From the NCBI GenBank assembly GCA_009846005.1, contig VXYL01000100.1:1-64000 (forward strand): a DNA stretch of 64,000 bases, written 5' to 3'. The notes under the pieces are model-generated. The model was given only the letters and a program-made list of their open reading frames with translations, did not search any database and was not told where the DNA came from. Positions 17,987 through 29,155 of the stretch are shown piece by piece. Numbering within the stretch: the stretch's first letter is position 1; each line of letters opens with the position of its first letter. A program made the position numbers and the translations under genes. The DNA is from Gammaproteobacteria bacterium. Lineage in GTDB: Bacteria > Pseudomonadota > Gammaproteobacteria > Pseudomonadales > Azotimanducaceae.

Positions 17987-19468
17987 ATGCAACCGAGGTC
18001 CTCGCCAACAGGTTCAGGCATGCTCCGCAATGCTAGGCGCCGTTCGGCGTTTGTACCGCGCAGGATCGGCGTCGCGGCCAGCATGGTCGGCGGCGGTCTG
18101 GTCACGTTCGTGCTCGTCGCTGCCGCAGCGACGATTTGGCACTTCCGACCTGCAACGACCGACGCCGACGTGGCAACGCAACTCGCCGGCGAACGCTGGT
18201 ATGCGGTCACGTTTCGACACACGCCCATCGGCCACTATCGATCCGAAGCCGGTCGGACGCACGACGGTGATTTCGAGTTCCGCGGCACGCTTCACTTCAA
18301 GCTTGCCGACGATGTCGACTCCCGAATCGAAGACCGATTGGTCTTCGACCGTGATTCACCACACCGGCTGATTCGTGCGGAACACGCGTCGTCGAAGGGC
18401 CAGCGTCACGAGACACGGGTCGTCATCGCGGACAGCAAGGCGCAGGTCGTCGAATCCGGGTCGTCACGGTTGACCGACGCCGACTCGGACCTGGAACTCG
18501 GTGACTACCTGGCCGTTGAACGCTGGTTGGCCACCGAAGCACCGGAGCCTGGTGAAGTGCAAGCGGCCCGTTCGGTCGACTTCGACAGTTTGTCGATCGC
18601 CACCGACCGCTGGCGTATCCTCGCCAGCCACGGCGGGGAGTTCGAGGTTGCGAGGGAGGTCCGCGCCGCGGCCGCCGCTCCCGGCCCGACGCGTATCCGC
18701 ATGGGCGCCGACCTCGCACCGTTGCGCATGGAATCCGGCGATCTCATCAGCCTGCATCGCGTGCAGGATGAAGCGACCGCACGGATCTGGGAGCAGACCC
18801 CGCCCCTTTTCGCTTCCGCTCAACACCGTGTTGTCGTGGACCGACCGATTAGGAACCCCCGCGCCCTGAAACGCCTCGTGGTTGCGCTCGACGGCCAAGA
18901 TGGTCGCGCCTTCGATTGGGCGGGTGCACCGGGCGTGGACGCCCTCTCGGCGGAAGCCGACCCGATGAGACCGGCGACCAGCGCCGAGCTCGATGCGGCC
19001 AGGGCGACCACGATCAACTATCCCGCCAACGCTCCCGCAGTCCACGAGTTGGCAAGTCGCGCCACAGGAAGGCTTGAGGACGCCCGCGAGAAGGCCATCG
19101 CGCTGACCATGTTCGTGCACCACCACCTTAGCTACCGCGACAACGCCGGGGGGCGCACCGTATTCGACACCATCCGCGACAGGAGCGGCGACTGCACCGA
19201 GTTTGCGGACCTCTACACGACCTTGGCACGGGCCGCAGGCTTGCCCGCGCGCACCGTCATCGGTCTCGCCTATCTGAGCGAGTCCCAGGCGTTCGCGCTG
19301 CACGCCTGGAACGAGGTCGCCATCGCCGGAACCTGGCGGGGTGTGGATCCAACCTGGGGCCAGACCCGAATCGGGGCAGCCCGTTTCCCGCTGCCGAGCG
19401 ACGGTGCCCTAACCGCGATCGCCCAACTCCCCCACCTGCGATTCCGAGTCGTCGAAACCGAATATTGA
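17987..19468 (+). CDS. Membrane-anchored transglutaminase-like protein
   Basis: N-terminal TM segment; catalytic RSGDCTEFADLYTTLARAAGLPARTVIGL and HAWNEVAI...GVDPTW. Confidence 0.88.
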   Translation: MQPRSSPTGSGMLRNARRRSAFVPRRIGVAASMVGGGLVTFVLVAAAATIWHFRPATTDADVATQLAGERWYAVTFRHTPIGHYRSEAGRTHDGDFEFRGTLHFKLADDVDSRIEDRLVFDRDSPHRLIRAEHASSKGQRHETRVVIADSKAQVVESGSSRLTDADSDLELGDYLAVERWLATEAPEPGEVQAARSVDFDSLSIATDRWRILASHGGEFEVAREVRAAAAAPGPTRIRMGADLAPLRMESGDLISLHRVQDEATARIWEQTPPLFASAQHRVVVDRPIRNPRALKRLVVALDGQDGRAFDWAGAPGVDALSAEADPMRPATSAELDAARATTINYPANAPAVHELASRATGRLEDAREKAIALTMFVHHHLSYRDNAGGRTVFDTIRDRSGDCTEFADLYTTLARAAGLPARTVIGLAYLSESQAFALHAWNEVAIAGTWRGVDPTWGQTRIGAARFPLPSDGALTAIAQLPHLRFRVVETEY

Positions 19469-19548
19469 GTGAAGCGCACGTCATCCCGACGGCGCGCAAG
19501 TTCGATGGAAGCTATGATGGCTGGCTTTCGAGCTAGAGAGATGCGCCA

Positions 19549-20547
19549 ATGAAGTCACGGGAAGTCGTACTCGCCAACCGTCCGGTGGGAATGCCGAAAG
19601 TCGAGGATTTCGAAATTCGCGAGGTGGAATTGCCCAACCCAAGCGCTGGCGAAGTGCTCGTTCGGAACGTCTGCATGTCGGTCGATCCGTACATGCGGGG
19701 CCGCATGATCGACCGCAAGTCCTACACCGCGCCGTTCGGCGTCGGCGACACGCTGACCGGAGGCGCCATCGGTCGCGTGGAACGTTCCAACCACACCCAA
19801 CTTCGGGAAGGCGAGTACGTCGAGTCCCATCTCGGCTGGCGGGAAGCGTTCGTCGCGAAGGACGCCGGTCTACGGCGCCTAGGCGAGTTGGCTGCGCCTG
19901 CATCGGCCTATCTCGGCGTCCTGGGCATGCCGGGCATGACCGCGTACGCGGGTCTCCTCGAGGTCGCCGAACTCGCCCAAGGGGAGTCGGTATTCGTCTC
20001 CGGCGCCGCGGGTGCAGTGGGGAGCGCCGTTGGCCAGATCGCGAAGATCAAGGGTTGCACCGTCGTTGGCAGCGCGGGCAGCGCCGAGAAGGTCCGCCAC
20101 CTCACCGAGGATCTCGGTTTCGACCACGCCTTCGACTACCACGACGGTCACCTCGAGCGGCACATCTTCGAGGGCGCCCCGCAGGGCGTCGATGTGTACT
20201 TCGACAACGTCGGCGGCGACCACCTGCAGGCGGCGCTGAACTGCATGCGTCCCAACGGCCGGCTCGCCCTGTGCGGCGCCATCGCCCAGTACAACGCCAC
20301 GGCACCCGTTCCAGGGCCCAACAATCTCGCCATCGCCATCGGCATGGGATTGACGCTGCGCGGCTTCATCGTCTCGAACTTCAACCACCTGCGTGACCAA
20401 TTCATGCGCGACATGACCGCGTGGGTAGCCAGCGGCGAAGTGAAATACCGCGAGACGACTTTCGACGGCATCGACAAGGCACCCGAGGCGTTCATCGGCC
20501 TCTTCACCGGGGCGAACACCGGAAAGATGGTCGTGAATCTCTCGTAG
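19549..20547 (+). CDS. NADP-dependent oxidoreductase of the MDR/CurA type
   Basis: VSGAAGAVGSAVGQIAKIKGCTVVGSAGSAEK, GVDVYFDNVGG, NPSAGEVLVRNVCMSVDPYMRGRM. Confidence 0.92.
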   Translation: MKSREVVLANRPVGMPKVEDFEIREVELPNPSAGEVLVRNVCMSVDPYMRGRMIDRKSYTAPFGVGDTLTGGAIGRVERSNHTQLREGEYVESHLGWREAFVAKDAGLRRLGELAAPASAYLGVLGMPGMTAYAGLLEVAELAQGESVFVSGAAGAVGSAVGQIAKIKGCTVVGSAGSAEKVRHLTEDLGFDHAFDYHDGHLERHIFEGAPQGVDVYFDNVGGDHLQAALNCMRPNGRLALCGAIAQYNATAPVPGPNNLAIAIGMGLTLRGFIVSNFNHLRDQFMRDMTAWVASGEVKYRETTFDGIDKAPEAFIGLFTGANTGKMVVNLS

Positions 20548-20604
20548 GGTCGACCCCAACGCGCCTAAGGCCATGCACATCGCCGTGAGGCTCCGACGTC
20601 GCTC

Positions 20605-22206
20605 TTGACCGAGTACGACTACATTGTCGTCGGCGCCGGCACCGCCGGTTGCGTGCTCGCCAACCGGCTGACCGCGTGTGGCCGCTTCAAGGTGTTGCTC
20701 GTCGAGGCCGGCGGCAAGGACGACTACCTCTGGATCGACATTCCCGTCGGCTATCTCTACACCATCGGCAATCCCCGCACCGACTGGTGCTATCGAACCG
20801 TACCGGAAGCCGGGCTCAACGGCCGGTCCATCGGCTATGCGCGCGGCAAGGTGCTCGGCGGCTGCTCGTCCATCAACGCCATGATCTACATGCGCGGCCA
20901 GGCGAGCGACTACGACCACTGGGCGCAACTCGGCAACCGCGGCTGGTCCTGGGACGACGTGCTACCCGTGTTCCGTCAGTGCGAGGACTACCAGCACGGC
21001 GCCAACGACTACCACGGCGCCGGCGGTGAACTGCGCGTGGAAGAACGTCGGGTCAACTGGGAGATCCTGGACGCTTGGCGCGAGGCCGCCGCGCAATGCG
21101 GGATTCCGAAGATCGACGAGTTCAACCGGGGCGACAACTTCGGCTGCGCGTACTTCCAGGTGAACCAACGCCGCGGGCGGCGTTGGAGCGGCACGAAGGC
21201 ATTCCTTCGGCCCGCGCTGAAACGGGCGAATCTCGACGTCATGACCAGCGCCCAGGTGCACCGCATCGATTTCGACGGACGCAGGGCCATAGGTGTCCAT
21301 CTCGACGCTGGTACCGATGGGCTGAGATCGATCCCCTCACGGCGCGAGGTGATTCTCGCCGCCGGATCGATCGGCTCGGCGCAGGTCCTGCAACTTTCCG
21401 GGGTCGGTCCGGCGCAGCTACTTCACGACAAGGACATCGGCGTCGTGCACGATTCGCCGGGCGTCGGTGACAATCTGCAGGATCACCTTCAGATTCGCAC
21501 CATCTACCGAGTCAGCAACACGGTAACCCTGAACCGCCGCGCCAAGTCACTATTCGGCAAAGCGGCCATGGGCCTGGAATATCTGATGTTCCGGACCGGA
21601 CCACTCACGATGCCGCCGTCGCAGTTGGGCGCCTTCGGCAAGAGCGACGACCGCCAACCCACGGCGAACCTCGAGTGGCACGTGCAACCCCTTTCCCTCG
21701 ACGCCTTCGGTGAACCACTGCACGCCTTCGACGCGATCACGCCATCGGTATGCAACCTTCGGCCCACCAGCCGCGGCAAGGTTCGCATCGCCAGCAACCG
21801 CGTCGAAGACCCGCCCCAAATCGCGCCGAACTACCTTTCCACCGAAGAGGACCGCGCGTTGGCGGTCGAGGGGCTCAAGTTCACGCGCCGCATCATGCGG
21901 GCCGAGGCCCTGCGCCGATTCGATCCCGTGGAGTGGAAACCCGGAGCCCAGTGCGTCACGGACGATGCGCTATTGCAGGCGGCGGGAGATCTGGGTACGA
22001 CGATCTTCCACCCCGTGGGAACCTGCCGGATGGGCCGCGACCCCCTGGCCGTGGTCAGCGACCGCCTCAAGGTTCATGGCGTCGACGGCCTGCGCGTCAT
22101 CGATGCGTCGGTGATGCCGACCATCACCTCGGGCAACACCAACGCCCCAACCGTGATGATCGCCGAGCAGGGGGCGCGATTCGTGCGTGACGACGCACGC
22201 GGCTGA
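20605..22206 (+). CDS. GMC-family FAD oxidoreductase (choline dehydrogenase-like)
   Basis: [68 protein letters not shown] start. Confidence 0.93.
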   Translation: MTEYDYIVVGAGTAGCVLANRLTACGRFKVLLVEAGGKDDYLWIDIPVGYLYTIGNPRTDWCYRTVPEAGLNGRSIGYARGKVLGGCSSINAMIYMRGQASDYDHWAQLGNRGWSWDDVLPVFRQCEDYQHGANDYHGAGGELRVEERRVNWEILDAWREAAAQCGIPKIDEFNRGDNFGCAYFQVNQRRGRRWSGTKAFLRPALKRANLDVMTSAQVHRIDFDGRRAIGVHLDAGTDGLRSIPSRREVILAAGSIGSAQVLQLSGVGPAQLLHDKDIGVVHDSPGVGDNLQDHLQIRTIYRVSNTVTLNRRAKSLFGKAAMGLEYLMFRTGPLTMPPSQLGAFGKSDDRQPTANLEWHVQPLSLDAFGEPLHAFDAITPSVCNLRPTSRGKVRIASNRVEDPPQIAPNYLSTEEDRALAVEGLKFTRRIMRAEALRRFDPVEWKPGAQCVTDDALLQAAGDLGTTIFHPVGTCRMGRDPLAVVSDRLKVHGVDGLRVIDASVMPTITSGNTNAPTVMIAEQGARFVRDDARG

Positions 22207-22213
22207 AGCCCGG

Positions 22214-24934
22214 CTACGGGTCCAGGATCGTGACCGTACCGCGGTTTCCGTCGACGGCGATCCTGTCCCCCGACCTCACTCGCTGGGTGACGTCGCCGAT
22301 ACCTAGTACGGCGGGGATGCCGTATTCCCGGGCAACGATGGATCCGTGGGCGAGAATGCTGCCGATGTCGGTCGCGAGGCCGACGGCATGGGGGAACAAC
22401 TGCGTCCATGCCGGCGTCGTCAATGGGCAGACAAGAATCGACCCGGGCCTCATCTTGCCGAAGTCGTTCGGTGTCATTACCACGCTCGCGGTGCCCGTCA
22501 CCGTGCCCGGCGACACCGCGAAGCCGCGCAGCACGTCGTCGCCTTCCGCGTTGCTGACCACCGTGGATAGCGGCCCCTTGCGTTTCGCGGGCGGAATCGC
22601 CGCCGGCTGGTCCATCCGGAAACGCAATGCCCTCAAGTCGCGCTGCTTCGCCGCCTTGTCCGCCAGCCTTGGCACGGGCCGACCACCGGCCTTCGCCGCG
22701 ATAGCGACGGCGAGGTCCTCGCTGGCTAAATAGAACACATCGTCGGGGCGGCGGAACGTACCCACGGCGACGAGCCTGCGGCCGAGTTCGAGCGCCAAGG
22801 GTCGAAACGTGGACCACGCCAAGCCCATGTGGAACAGGGCCTCCTCCCGGGCCGGGTAGTTGTTGCGCGCGGTCCAGTACGCGCGCAGGAACTCGAGGCG
22901 CCGCCGACCCCTGAAGAAGCGCAGCGCCGCCGCGAACGCCCGCCGGCGGGTGCGCGCGACCCCCTTCTGGCGGGTCACGGGGTCATGGCCGGGATCTCGC
23001 ACCAGCGCTTCCAGGCTCACGGCGAACGGCAGCGGGTCCTCCGCAAGAGCCGGTTCGACGAAGTCGAGGTTGAACACTTGCCGACCGAAGTCGCGCAGGT
23101 AGGCGTCCATCGCCTCGCAGACGGCCCCGGCGGCCGGGCATTGCCGCATCGCGTCCAATAGCCGCGGTGCCGGGGTAACGATCGCCAACTCGGTCAACAC
23201 CGGGTCGGAACGGATCGCCGCCGCGATGGCGCGCAAGGCAAGCTCGGCTTCGAGAGTCTTCGACGAAAAGCCCGACAGGAAGCTGCCGCTGATGAACCGG
23301 CCCTCGGGCGCGTTTTCCTCGAGAAACCGCTGCAAGCCGCCGTCGGTGAGCTTCGCCGTGCCGATCACGCTGCGCAGGGCGAGCCAATAGCGCGCCTCGG
23401 CCACGGTCAAGGACTTCATGCCGGCGAGCAGTTCGGCGTCCGAGAAGGCGGCGGGGACTCGGTCATCCCATTCACCGATAGCGGCGAGATAGGCCGGCAA
23501 CTCCTGGCGCTCCCAACGGACGATCGTCGGGTACTTCCTGAATGTGCGCAGCGTGCGGGCGAACAGGTAAATCCAGTACGGGAGGGGTGCAGCTTTCATC
23601 TCCGCGATCATGAACTCGGGCATGGCGAAGGTTGCCTTGAAGTTCGCCCACCGGGATCGCTTAGCCTGGCCCGAGCGAACCTTGGCCATGTGCTTGTCCC
23701 AATCGCCTGCGCCTGTGCGGTAGATCGGCTGGTAGGCATAGCCGTTGACCGTGACGATCACGAAGTTCTTCATCCAGTTCCGGGTCTCGTTGCCCTTCCA
23801 CTCCCAGCCCTCGGGCCAGTCCTGCACGTCGAAAAGTGCACGCAGGTAGAGATCCTCGAAGAGCGGCGACAAGGGGTCGGGCATGTTCTCCGCCACCTGG
23901 CGCTTCAGGAGTTGGGCACCGGGAATCTCCGGCCACGTCACATTCTTCGGGGGCGGTGGGGCAAGGTTCGTGATCGGGCGCGACTGCAGGATCCGGAACC
24001 GGGCGGTCGAATTCCCGGCGGCCCCGCGATAGGCCCACTCGATGTCCTGGGGCACGCCATCGAACGTGCGCTCCACCTCGACGGCTAGGGCAGCCAGTTC
24101 CGACGCCCGGGCCCCGTCGAGGGAGGCCGCTGTTTGCCGTTGTGCAGCTACGGACTCTATACGGGTTCCGCCATCGGCAACCGGAACGACCATTAGGACC
24201 TTGGCACCGACAACGGTGTCCTTCGGGGACAAGGTCTCCCGGTCGATCACGAAGGTGTCCGGAGTCACCTGGCCACCAACCACCGCCTCGCCCAGACCGA
24301 AGCTCGCGTTGACGATCAACTCGCCGCGTTCGCCCGTGGCCGGATTCGCCGTGAAGAGAATGCCCGAGACATCCGCCGGCGCCATGACCTGCACCACCAC
24401 GGCCATTGCTACGCTACCGGAATCGATGCCCAGTTCGTGACGGTAGTGCATGGCCTGGGGCGTCCACAGCGATGCCCAGCAATCCTTGACGGCCGTGGTC
24501 ACGGCTTGCGCACCGCGAACGTTCAGGTAGGTCTCCTGCTGTCCGGCGAAGGACGCCTCGGGAAGATCCTCGGCGTTGGCCGAGGAGCGCACGGCGACAG
24601 CCGGCTCGCCTGCGGCTGCGAGGCCGCCATAGGCTCGACCGATGACGGCGATCAAGTCCGCGGGAAGATCCGCCGCTTCGAACAGCCGCCGGACGTTCGT
24701 TGAAGCACCTTCGAACGACACCGTCCCGTCCACAACCGACGGTCGCGCGAGTTCGAGGATGCGGGGCTCGAGTCCATGGTCCGCCACGAATCGGCGATAG
24801 GCGCCGGTTGCCACCACGAACCCCGGCGGCACCGGAAAGCCGGCCCCGACGAGGCGCATCAGTGAGTGTCCCTTGCCGCCGACGGTCTCAAGGTCGGCGT
24901 CGCCGGCATCCAAGGCAACGATGTGTCCGGTCAT
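22214..24934 (-). CDS. PEP-synthase/rifampicin-phosphotransferase-like dikinase
   Basis: N-terminal PPDK ATP-grasp region (GGKGHSLMRLVGAGFPVPPGFVV...ASFAGQQETYLNV) and C-terminal swivelling His domain (DIGSILAHGSIVAREYGIPAVLG). Confidence 0.85.
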   Translation of the reverse strand: MTGHIVALDAGDADLETVGGKGHSLMRLVGAGFPVPPGFVVATGAYRRFVADHGLEPRILELARPSVVDGTVSFEGASTNVRRLFEAADLPADLIAVIGRAYGGLAAAGEPAVAVRSSANAEDLPEASFAGQQETYLNVRGAQAVTTAVKDCWASLWTPQAMHYRHELGIDSGSVAMAVVVQVMAPADVSGILFTANPATGERGELIVNASFGLGEAVVGGQVTPDTFVIDRETLSPKDTVVGAKVLMVVPVADGGTRIESVAAQRQTAASLDGARASELAALAVEVERTFDGVPQDIEWAYRGAAGNSTARFRILQSRPITNLAPPPPKNVTWPEIPGAQLLKRQVAENMPDPLSPLFEDLYLRALFDVQDWPEGWEWKGNETRNWMKNFVIVTVNGYAYQPIYRTGAGDWDKHMAKVRSGQAKRSRWANFKATFAMPEFMIAEMKAAPLPYWIYLFARTLRTFRKYPTIVRWERQELPAYLAAIGEWDDRVPAAFSDAELLAGMKSLTVAEARYWLALRSVIGTAKLTDGGLQRFLEENAPEGRFISGSFLSGFSSKTLEAELALRAIAAAIRSDPVLTELAIVTPAPRLLDAMRQCPAAGAVCEAMDAYLRDFGRQVFNLDFVEPALAEDPLPFAVSLEALVRDPGHDPVTRQKGVARTRRRAFAAALRFFRGRRRLEFLRAYWTARNNYPAREEALFHMGLAWSTFRPLALELGRRLVAVGTFRRPDDVFYLASEDLAVAIAAKAGGRPVPRLADKAAKQRDLRALRFRMDQPAAIPPAKRKGPLSTVVSNAEGDDVLRGFAVSPGTVTGTASVVMTPNDFGKMRPGSILVCPLTTPAWTQLFPHAVGLATDIGSILAHGSIVAREYGIPAVLGIGDVTQRVRSGDRIAVDGNRGTVTILDP

Positions 24935-24935
24935 G

Positions 24936-27002
24936 TCAGCGTTGTGTCGACAGGTCGCCGCCCTGCAGTTCAACGAATTCGCGGTACGGGCTCGCTGGAT
25001 TCGCGATCAATTCGTCGTGGCTGCCGATGTCGCGGATCCGGCCGCCTTCGAGAAACACGATTCGGTCGGCGTTCCTGATGGTGGACAGACGATGCGCGAT
25101 CACGACGACCAACCGGTTCTCCGCCGCCGCGTGCAGCGATGCCACCAGTTGGTTCTCCGTCTGCGGATCGAGAGCCGCCGTGGGTTCGTCGAGGATCAGA
25201 ACGCTGGAATCGCGGACCAGCCCGCGGGCAATGGACAGGCGCTGCTGCTGTCCCACCGAGAGCGTATCCCCGGAACGGCCGAGCACCGTGTCGATGCCGT
25301 CCGGCAACTCGTGGATGAAGTCCATGCAGCCGGCGGTGGCGAGCGCGGTGCGCATCCGTTCTTCGGACGCCTCGGGATTGGCCAGCAGAAGGTTCGCCCG
25401 GATTGACTCCGGTAGCAGCAGGTGCTCCTGGAAGACGTAGGTGACTTCGCGTCTGAGACCATCGAGATCGATTTCATTCGCGTCGATGCCGTCGACGAGC
25501 ACCTTGCCCCGCGTCGGCCGAAGCAATGCGGGAATGAGGTAGGCGAGCGTCGTCTTGCCCGCACCCGTGGGTCCGACCAGGGCCACGAGTTCGCCGCGCC
25601 GTAGGTCGAGGTTGATACCCAGCAGCGCGCGGTGGCCGTTCGGATACTCGAATTCGACATCCACCATTCGAATGCCGGTGCGTACGGCGGCGAGCGCCCG
25701 CCCGCCCTGGCGGGTTTCCTCGGACTCGTAGTCGGCGAAGAAGAACACCCGGCGCGCGGCCGCGATGGCCTCTTGCAGCTTGATCCAGATCGCCCCGAAA
25801 TACCCGGCGGGAACAGCGATGCCCCAGTAGATCCCGATCAGCACGGCGAAATCGCCTGCCGACATGACGCCGTCGATGATCCCGTCGGTAACCAGGAAGG
25901 TGACATATAGCGCAGCAATGCCGCCGATGGCGCCGGCAACCATTCCGGCGGCGATGATGACGGCGAAGGCGTAGCGCTCGCGCAGGAACGACTGGTGGCT
26001 GCGGCCAGCGAAACGCGCCTTCTCCTGATCCCCCGCGCCCAGGCTCTGTACCGCAGCAATGCTGCCCATGGATTCCTCCATGGCGTTGGTCGTCGCGGAG
26101 CCGGCCGCACGCTTGTTCTGGTTGGTTCGGCGCAGCGCACCGGAAAACGGAAACGTCGTGATGAAGGCGATCGGGACCGCGGCCCACGCCACCCAGATCA
26201 ACTCCGGCGACACCTCGCCGTAGGAATACTGCAGGATGTAGAGGTTCAAAGCAGCGCCCACCGCCATGAGGAACGGCCCGGATGTCACCCGAAAGGCGAG
26301 ATCCGGCGCCATCGGCGTGTCGTACAGCACCCGGTAGACGCCGTCCCCGGTTCGCTGGTCGTCGAGCACCGTCATCGGCAGATGCGTCAGGCGGTCGAAG
26401 AGCCGCGACCGCAGGCGGTTGGAGAGCGTTTGGGTAAGGCGAACGTTGATCATGAATTCGACTAGGCCCCACAGGCCTCCCGCCCTGCTGCCGCCCTCGC
26501 TGATCTGGTTTTCCGCCTGGGTGGCGGCATCGCGCCCCCGCAGGAGCCCGGCGCCGGTACCCCCCGAGCGGCTGCCGAACAGGAACAGCAGGCCGAAGTA
26601 GATGAACACCAGAGTGAGCGCGATTCCGAGCGGGTCCCGGCCCTGCACGACGCCGAGTATCGGATCCATGAACGGCGGAAAGGCGACCTCGGTGGTCCCG
26701 AACGGGCGCTGAAGCATCGCGTTGTCGATGAGGATCTTCCCCATCCACGGCAGCAAGAGGCCCGGAAGCAAGGCGACGAAGGCGAGCACCACCTTGGCGC
26801 TAAAGAGTCCCGGAGCCTCGGCGATGAGCCGGATGCTGCGCCCGATGACGCCGAGCGCCTCGACGGTCGTAACGTCCGGCTGTGTGTCGATGCGGTCATC
26901 GAACTGGTTCCTGCCGGCAACCTCCTTGAGCAGGGCGAGGGTCTTGCTTCGCTGCGAATTCCCCGGCTGCGCTCCCTCGGGTGGAACCGTGGTCTCGGTC
27001 AT
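24936..27002 (-). CDS. ABC exporter half-transporter (pair A, subunit 2)
   Basis: TM domain plus NBD: GPTGAGKTTL, LSVGQQQRLSIARGL, SVLILDEPTAALD, IAHRLSTIRNADRI; start set at MTETTVPP (ATGA overlap with the next gene). Confidence 0.92.
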   Translation of the reverse strand: MTETTVPPEGAQPGNSQRSKTLALLKEVAGRNQFDDRIDTQPDVTTVEALGVIGRSIRLIAEAPGLFSAKVVLAFVALLPGLLLPWMGKILIDNAMLQRPFGTTEVAFPPFMDPILGVVQGRDPLGIALTLVFIYFGLLFLFGSRSGGTGAGLLRGRDAATQAENQISEGGSRAGGLWGLVEFMINVRLTQTLSNRLRSRLFDRLTHLPMTVLDDQRTGDGVYRVLYDTPMAPDLAFRVTSGPFLMAVGAALNLYILQYSYGEVSPELIWVAWAAVPIAFITTFPFSGALRRTNQNKRAAGSATTNAMEESMGSIAAVQSLGAGDQEKARFAGRSHQSFLRERYAFAVIIAAGMVAGAIGGIAALYVTFLVTDGIIDGVMSAGDFAVLIGIYWGIAVPAGYFGAIWIKLQEAIAAARRVFFFADYESEETRQGGRALAAVRTGIRMVDVEFEYPNGHRALLGINLDLRRGELVALVGPTGAGKTTLAYLIPALLRPTRGKVLVDGIDANEIDLDGLRREVTYVFQEHLLLPESIRANLLLANPEASEERMRTALATAGCMDFIHELPDGIDTVLGRSGDTLSVGQQQRLSIARGLVRDSSVLILDEPTAALDPQTENQLVASLHAAAENRLVVVIAHRLSTIRNADRIVFLEGGRIRDIGSHDELIANPASPYREFVELQGGDLSTQR

Positions 27003-29155
27003 CCGGTACCGCTCCCGACGGTTTCGGCGTCCACGAACGCCCGATAGCGGCCGTCGGCGTCGGCGATCAGTTGATCGTGGGTACCGTATTCGACGATGCG
27101 GCCGTCCTCGACGAGGGCGATGCGGTCGGCGTTCCGAATCGTCGAAAGTCGATGGGTGATCAGGAAAATGACCCGATCCCGACCCCACTCGGCCAGGTTC
27201 GCGAGAACCCTCTGCTCGGTGCGGGCATCCAGCGACGCCGTCGGTTCGTCGAGAACGAGAACCGGCGTATCGCGCACCACTGCGCGGGCGATGGAGAGCC
27301 GCTGGCGCTGGCCCGAGGAGAGCTTGCCGCCGCGCTCGCCGAGTTCGGTGTCGTAGCCGTTCGCCATCTCGAGGATGAAGTCCTCCGCACAGGCGACCTT
27401 GGCCGCCGTCTCGATGGCGGCCCGATTCGCTTTCGGCGTTCCGAACGCGATGTTGTTCGCGACGGTCGCCGCGAACAGGACGTTTTTCTGCAGCGCGATG
27501 CCGACATGGGCTCTGAGGTCCGAGACGGCCATGTCCTTGATATCGACGCCGTTGATGGACACCGTGCCCTGATCGGGGTCGTACAACCGAAGTAGGAGGC
27601 TCATGAGTGTCGACTTTCCGGCACCGGTCCCGCCAACGATGGCCGTGACCGTGCCAGCGGAGGCGGAGAGATCGATGCCCGCCAAGACTTGCTTACCCGC
27701 TTCGTATCCGAACCGCACCGATCGCCATGCAACGGTGTCGATGGGTGCGGGAAACGGCACGGGGTCGGGCGGATCGGTGACGTCCGGCTCGAGGTCGAGC
27801 AGGAAGAACGCGCGTTCCAAGGCAAGGAAGAGATCCTGCATACGCATCCAGATGACGAGCAGGCCGCGGGCGCGTCCGGCGACGCCGCCGAGGCGCCCCC
27901 GTGCGATCTCGACGGCGCCTAGGTTCCAGATGACGAAGCCGATGATGCCGGCCACAAGGGCGCCCAGGAACGTCTCCCGTTGCTCGATGACCCACGAGAC
28001 CATGAGGAATTCGCCGACGATCACGAGGCTGGCGCCCAACACCGCCACCACCAGCGTGACGAGGACCATGTCAAGGCGCAGGAAGTAGGCCGCGCTCAAC
28101 GCTTCCCGCGAGTCCTCGTCGAACTGCTTGAAGATGCGCGCCTCGGCCCGGTTCGCCTTGACGACCTTGACGGCCGTGAACGCTTCCTGGATGCGCGACG
28201 TGAGACGGCTGTTGGCAACCCGGTTGACCAGTGCGCGACGGCGGATTCGCGGCGTTGACTTGACGATTGTCCAGCCGACCGGGATCGCGACAAGCACGAC
28301 CATCAAGGCGAACCAGGGATCGAAGGCCGCAACGATCCCGATGCCGCCCAGCAGTGCGTAAACGGCCATCAGGGGTGCGATGATCGCGCTCTGGATGAGA
28401 TTCACGATCATCGCGCTATCCTGGTAGACGCGGAAAATGGCGTCCCCCACGCGACTGTTGTCGTGGTACTTGAGCGACAGCGACTCGGCGCGTTCGATCA
28501 TCGCGACGCGGAGGTTCTGGTTGACGCACTGCCAGACCCACATGCTGTAGTACCCGAACACGGCGCCGAGGAGACCGCCGAAAACACCACCCGCGACGGT
28601 CCACATCAGCAGACGGTTTCGGACCGTGCGGCGCTGATCCTGCGTCAGCTCGGGTTCGACCGCCGTTGCCGCCTTGTCCTCCCCCTTGGCCGCGGCACGG
28701 GTCGCCCCGCCTGTTTTCTTGCCACCGGCACCCTTGGCTTTGCCGCGCCTGATCTTGCCGAGTTTCTGCGGGTCCGTGGTCACGTACTCGTCGTCGACAA
28801 ACAGCACCGTCGCCTGGATCGGTTGCAGCCCCTCGCCGAGAAGCACCTTGTTGTGCATCAGGTCCACGCCGACGAAGAAGCCGACGAGGCCCGCGATACT
28901 GCCCGAAAAAATGAACACCAGGACCACCACGATGTGAATGAGCATCGGGCGCATGTAGGGCCACGTCCGCCAGGCGAGTTGGACCATCCGGCGGAAGCTC
29001 ATTTCCGGCGGCGCCTCGACGAGCCGCATGTCGCTGTAGCCCCCGATCAAGGAGAGGGCATCGCGTTCCGGACCAGAACGTGGCGACTTGGTCGTTGCGG
29101 TGTCGAGTTCGTTCGGCACGGCCCCCTCTATTCGCACCGGTCCATGCGACCGCAC
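26999..29155 (-). CDS. ABC exporter half-transporter (pair A, subunit 1)
   Basis: GGTGAGKSTLMS, KLSSGQRQRLSIARAV, VLVLDEPTASLD; Lys/Ala/Gly-rich insert in the N-terminal region. Confidence 0.92.
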   Translation of the reverse strand: MRSHGPVRIEGAVPNELDTATTKSPRSGPERDALSLIGGYSDMRLVEAPPEMSFRRMVQLAWRTWPYMRPMLIHIVVVLVFIFSGSIAGLVGFFVGVDLMHNKVLLGEGLQPIQATVLFVDDEYVTTDPQKLGKIRRGKAKGAGGKKTGGATRAAAKGEDKAATAVEPELTQDQRRTVRNRLLMWTVAGGVFGGLLGAVFGYYSMWVWQCVNQNLRVAMIERAESLSLKYHDNSRVGDAIFRVYQDSAMIVNLIQSAIIAPLMAVYALLGGIGIVAAFDPWFALMVVLVAIPVGWTIVKSTPRIRRRALVNRVANSRLTSRIQEAFTAVKVVKANRAEARIFKQFDEDSREALSAAYFLRLDMVLVTLVVAVLGASLVIVGEFLMVSWVIEQRETFLGALVAGIIGFVIWNLGAVEIARGRLGGVAGRARGLLVIWMRMQDLFLALERAFFLLDLEPDVTDPPDPVPFPAPIDTVAWRSVRFGYEAGKQVLAGIDLSASAGTVTAIVGGTGAGKSTLMSLLLRLYDPDQGTVSINGVDIKDMAVSDLRAHVGIALQKNVLFAATVANNIAFGTPKANRAAIETAAKVACAEDFILEMANGYDTELGERGGKLSSGQRQRLSIARAVVRDTPVLVLDEPTASLDARTEQRVLANLAEWGRDRVIFLITHRLSTIRNADRIALVEDGRIVEYGTHDQLIADADGRYRAFVDAETVGSGTG

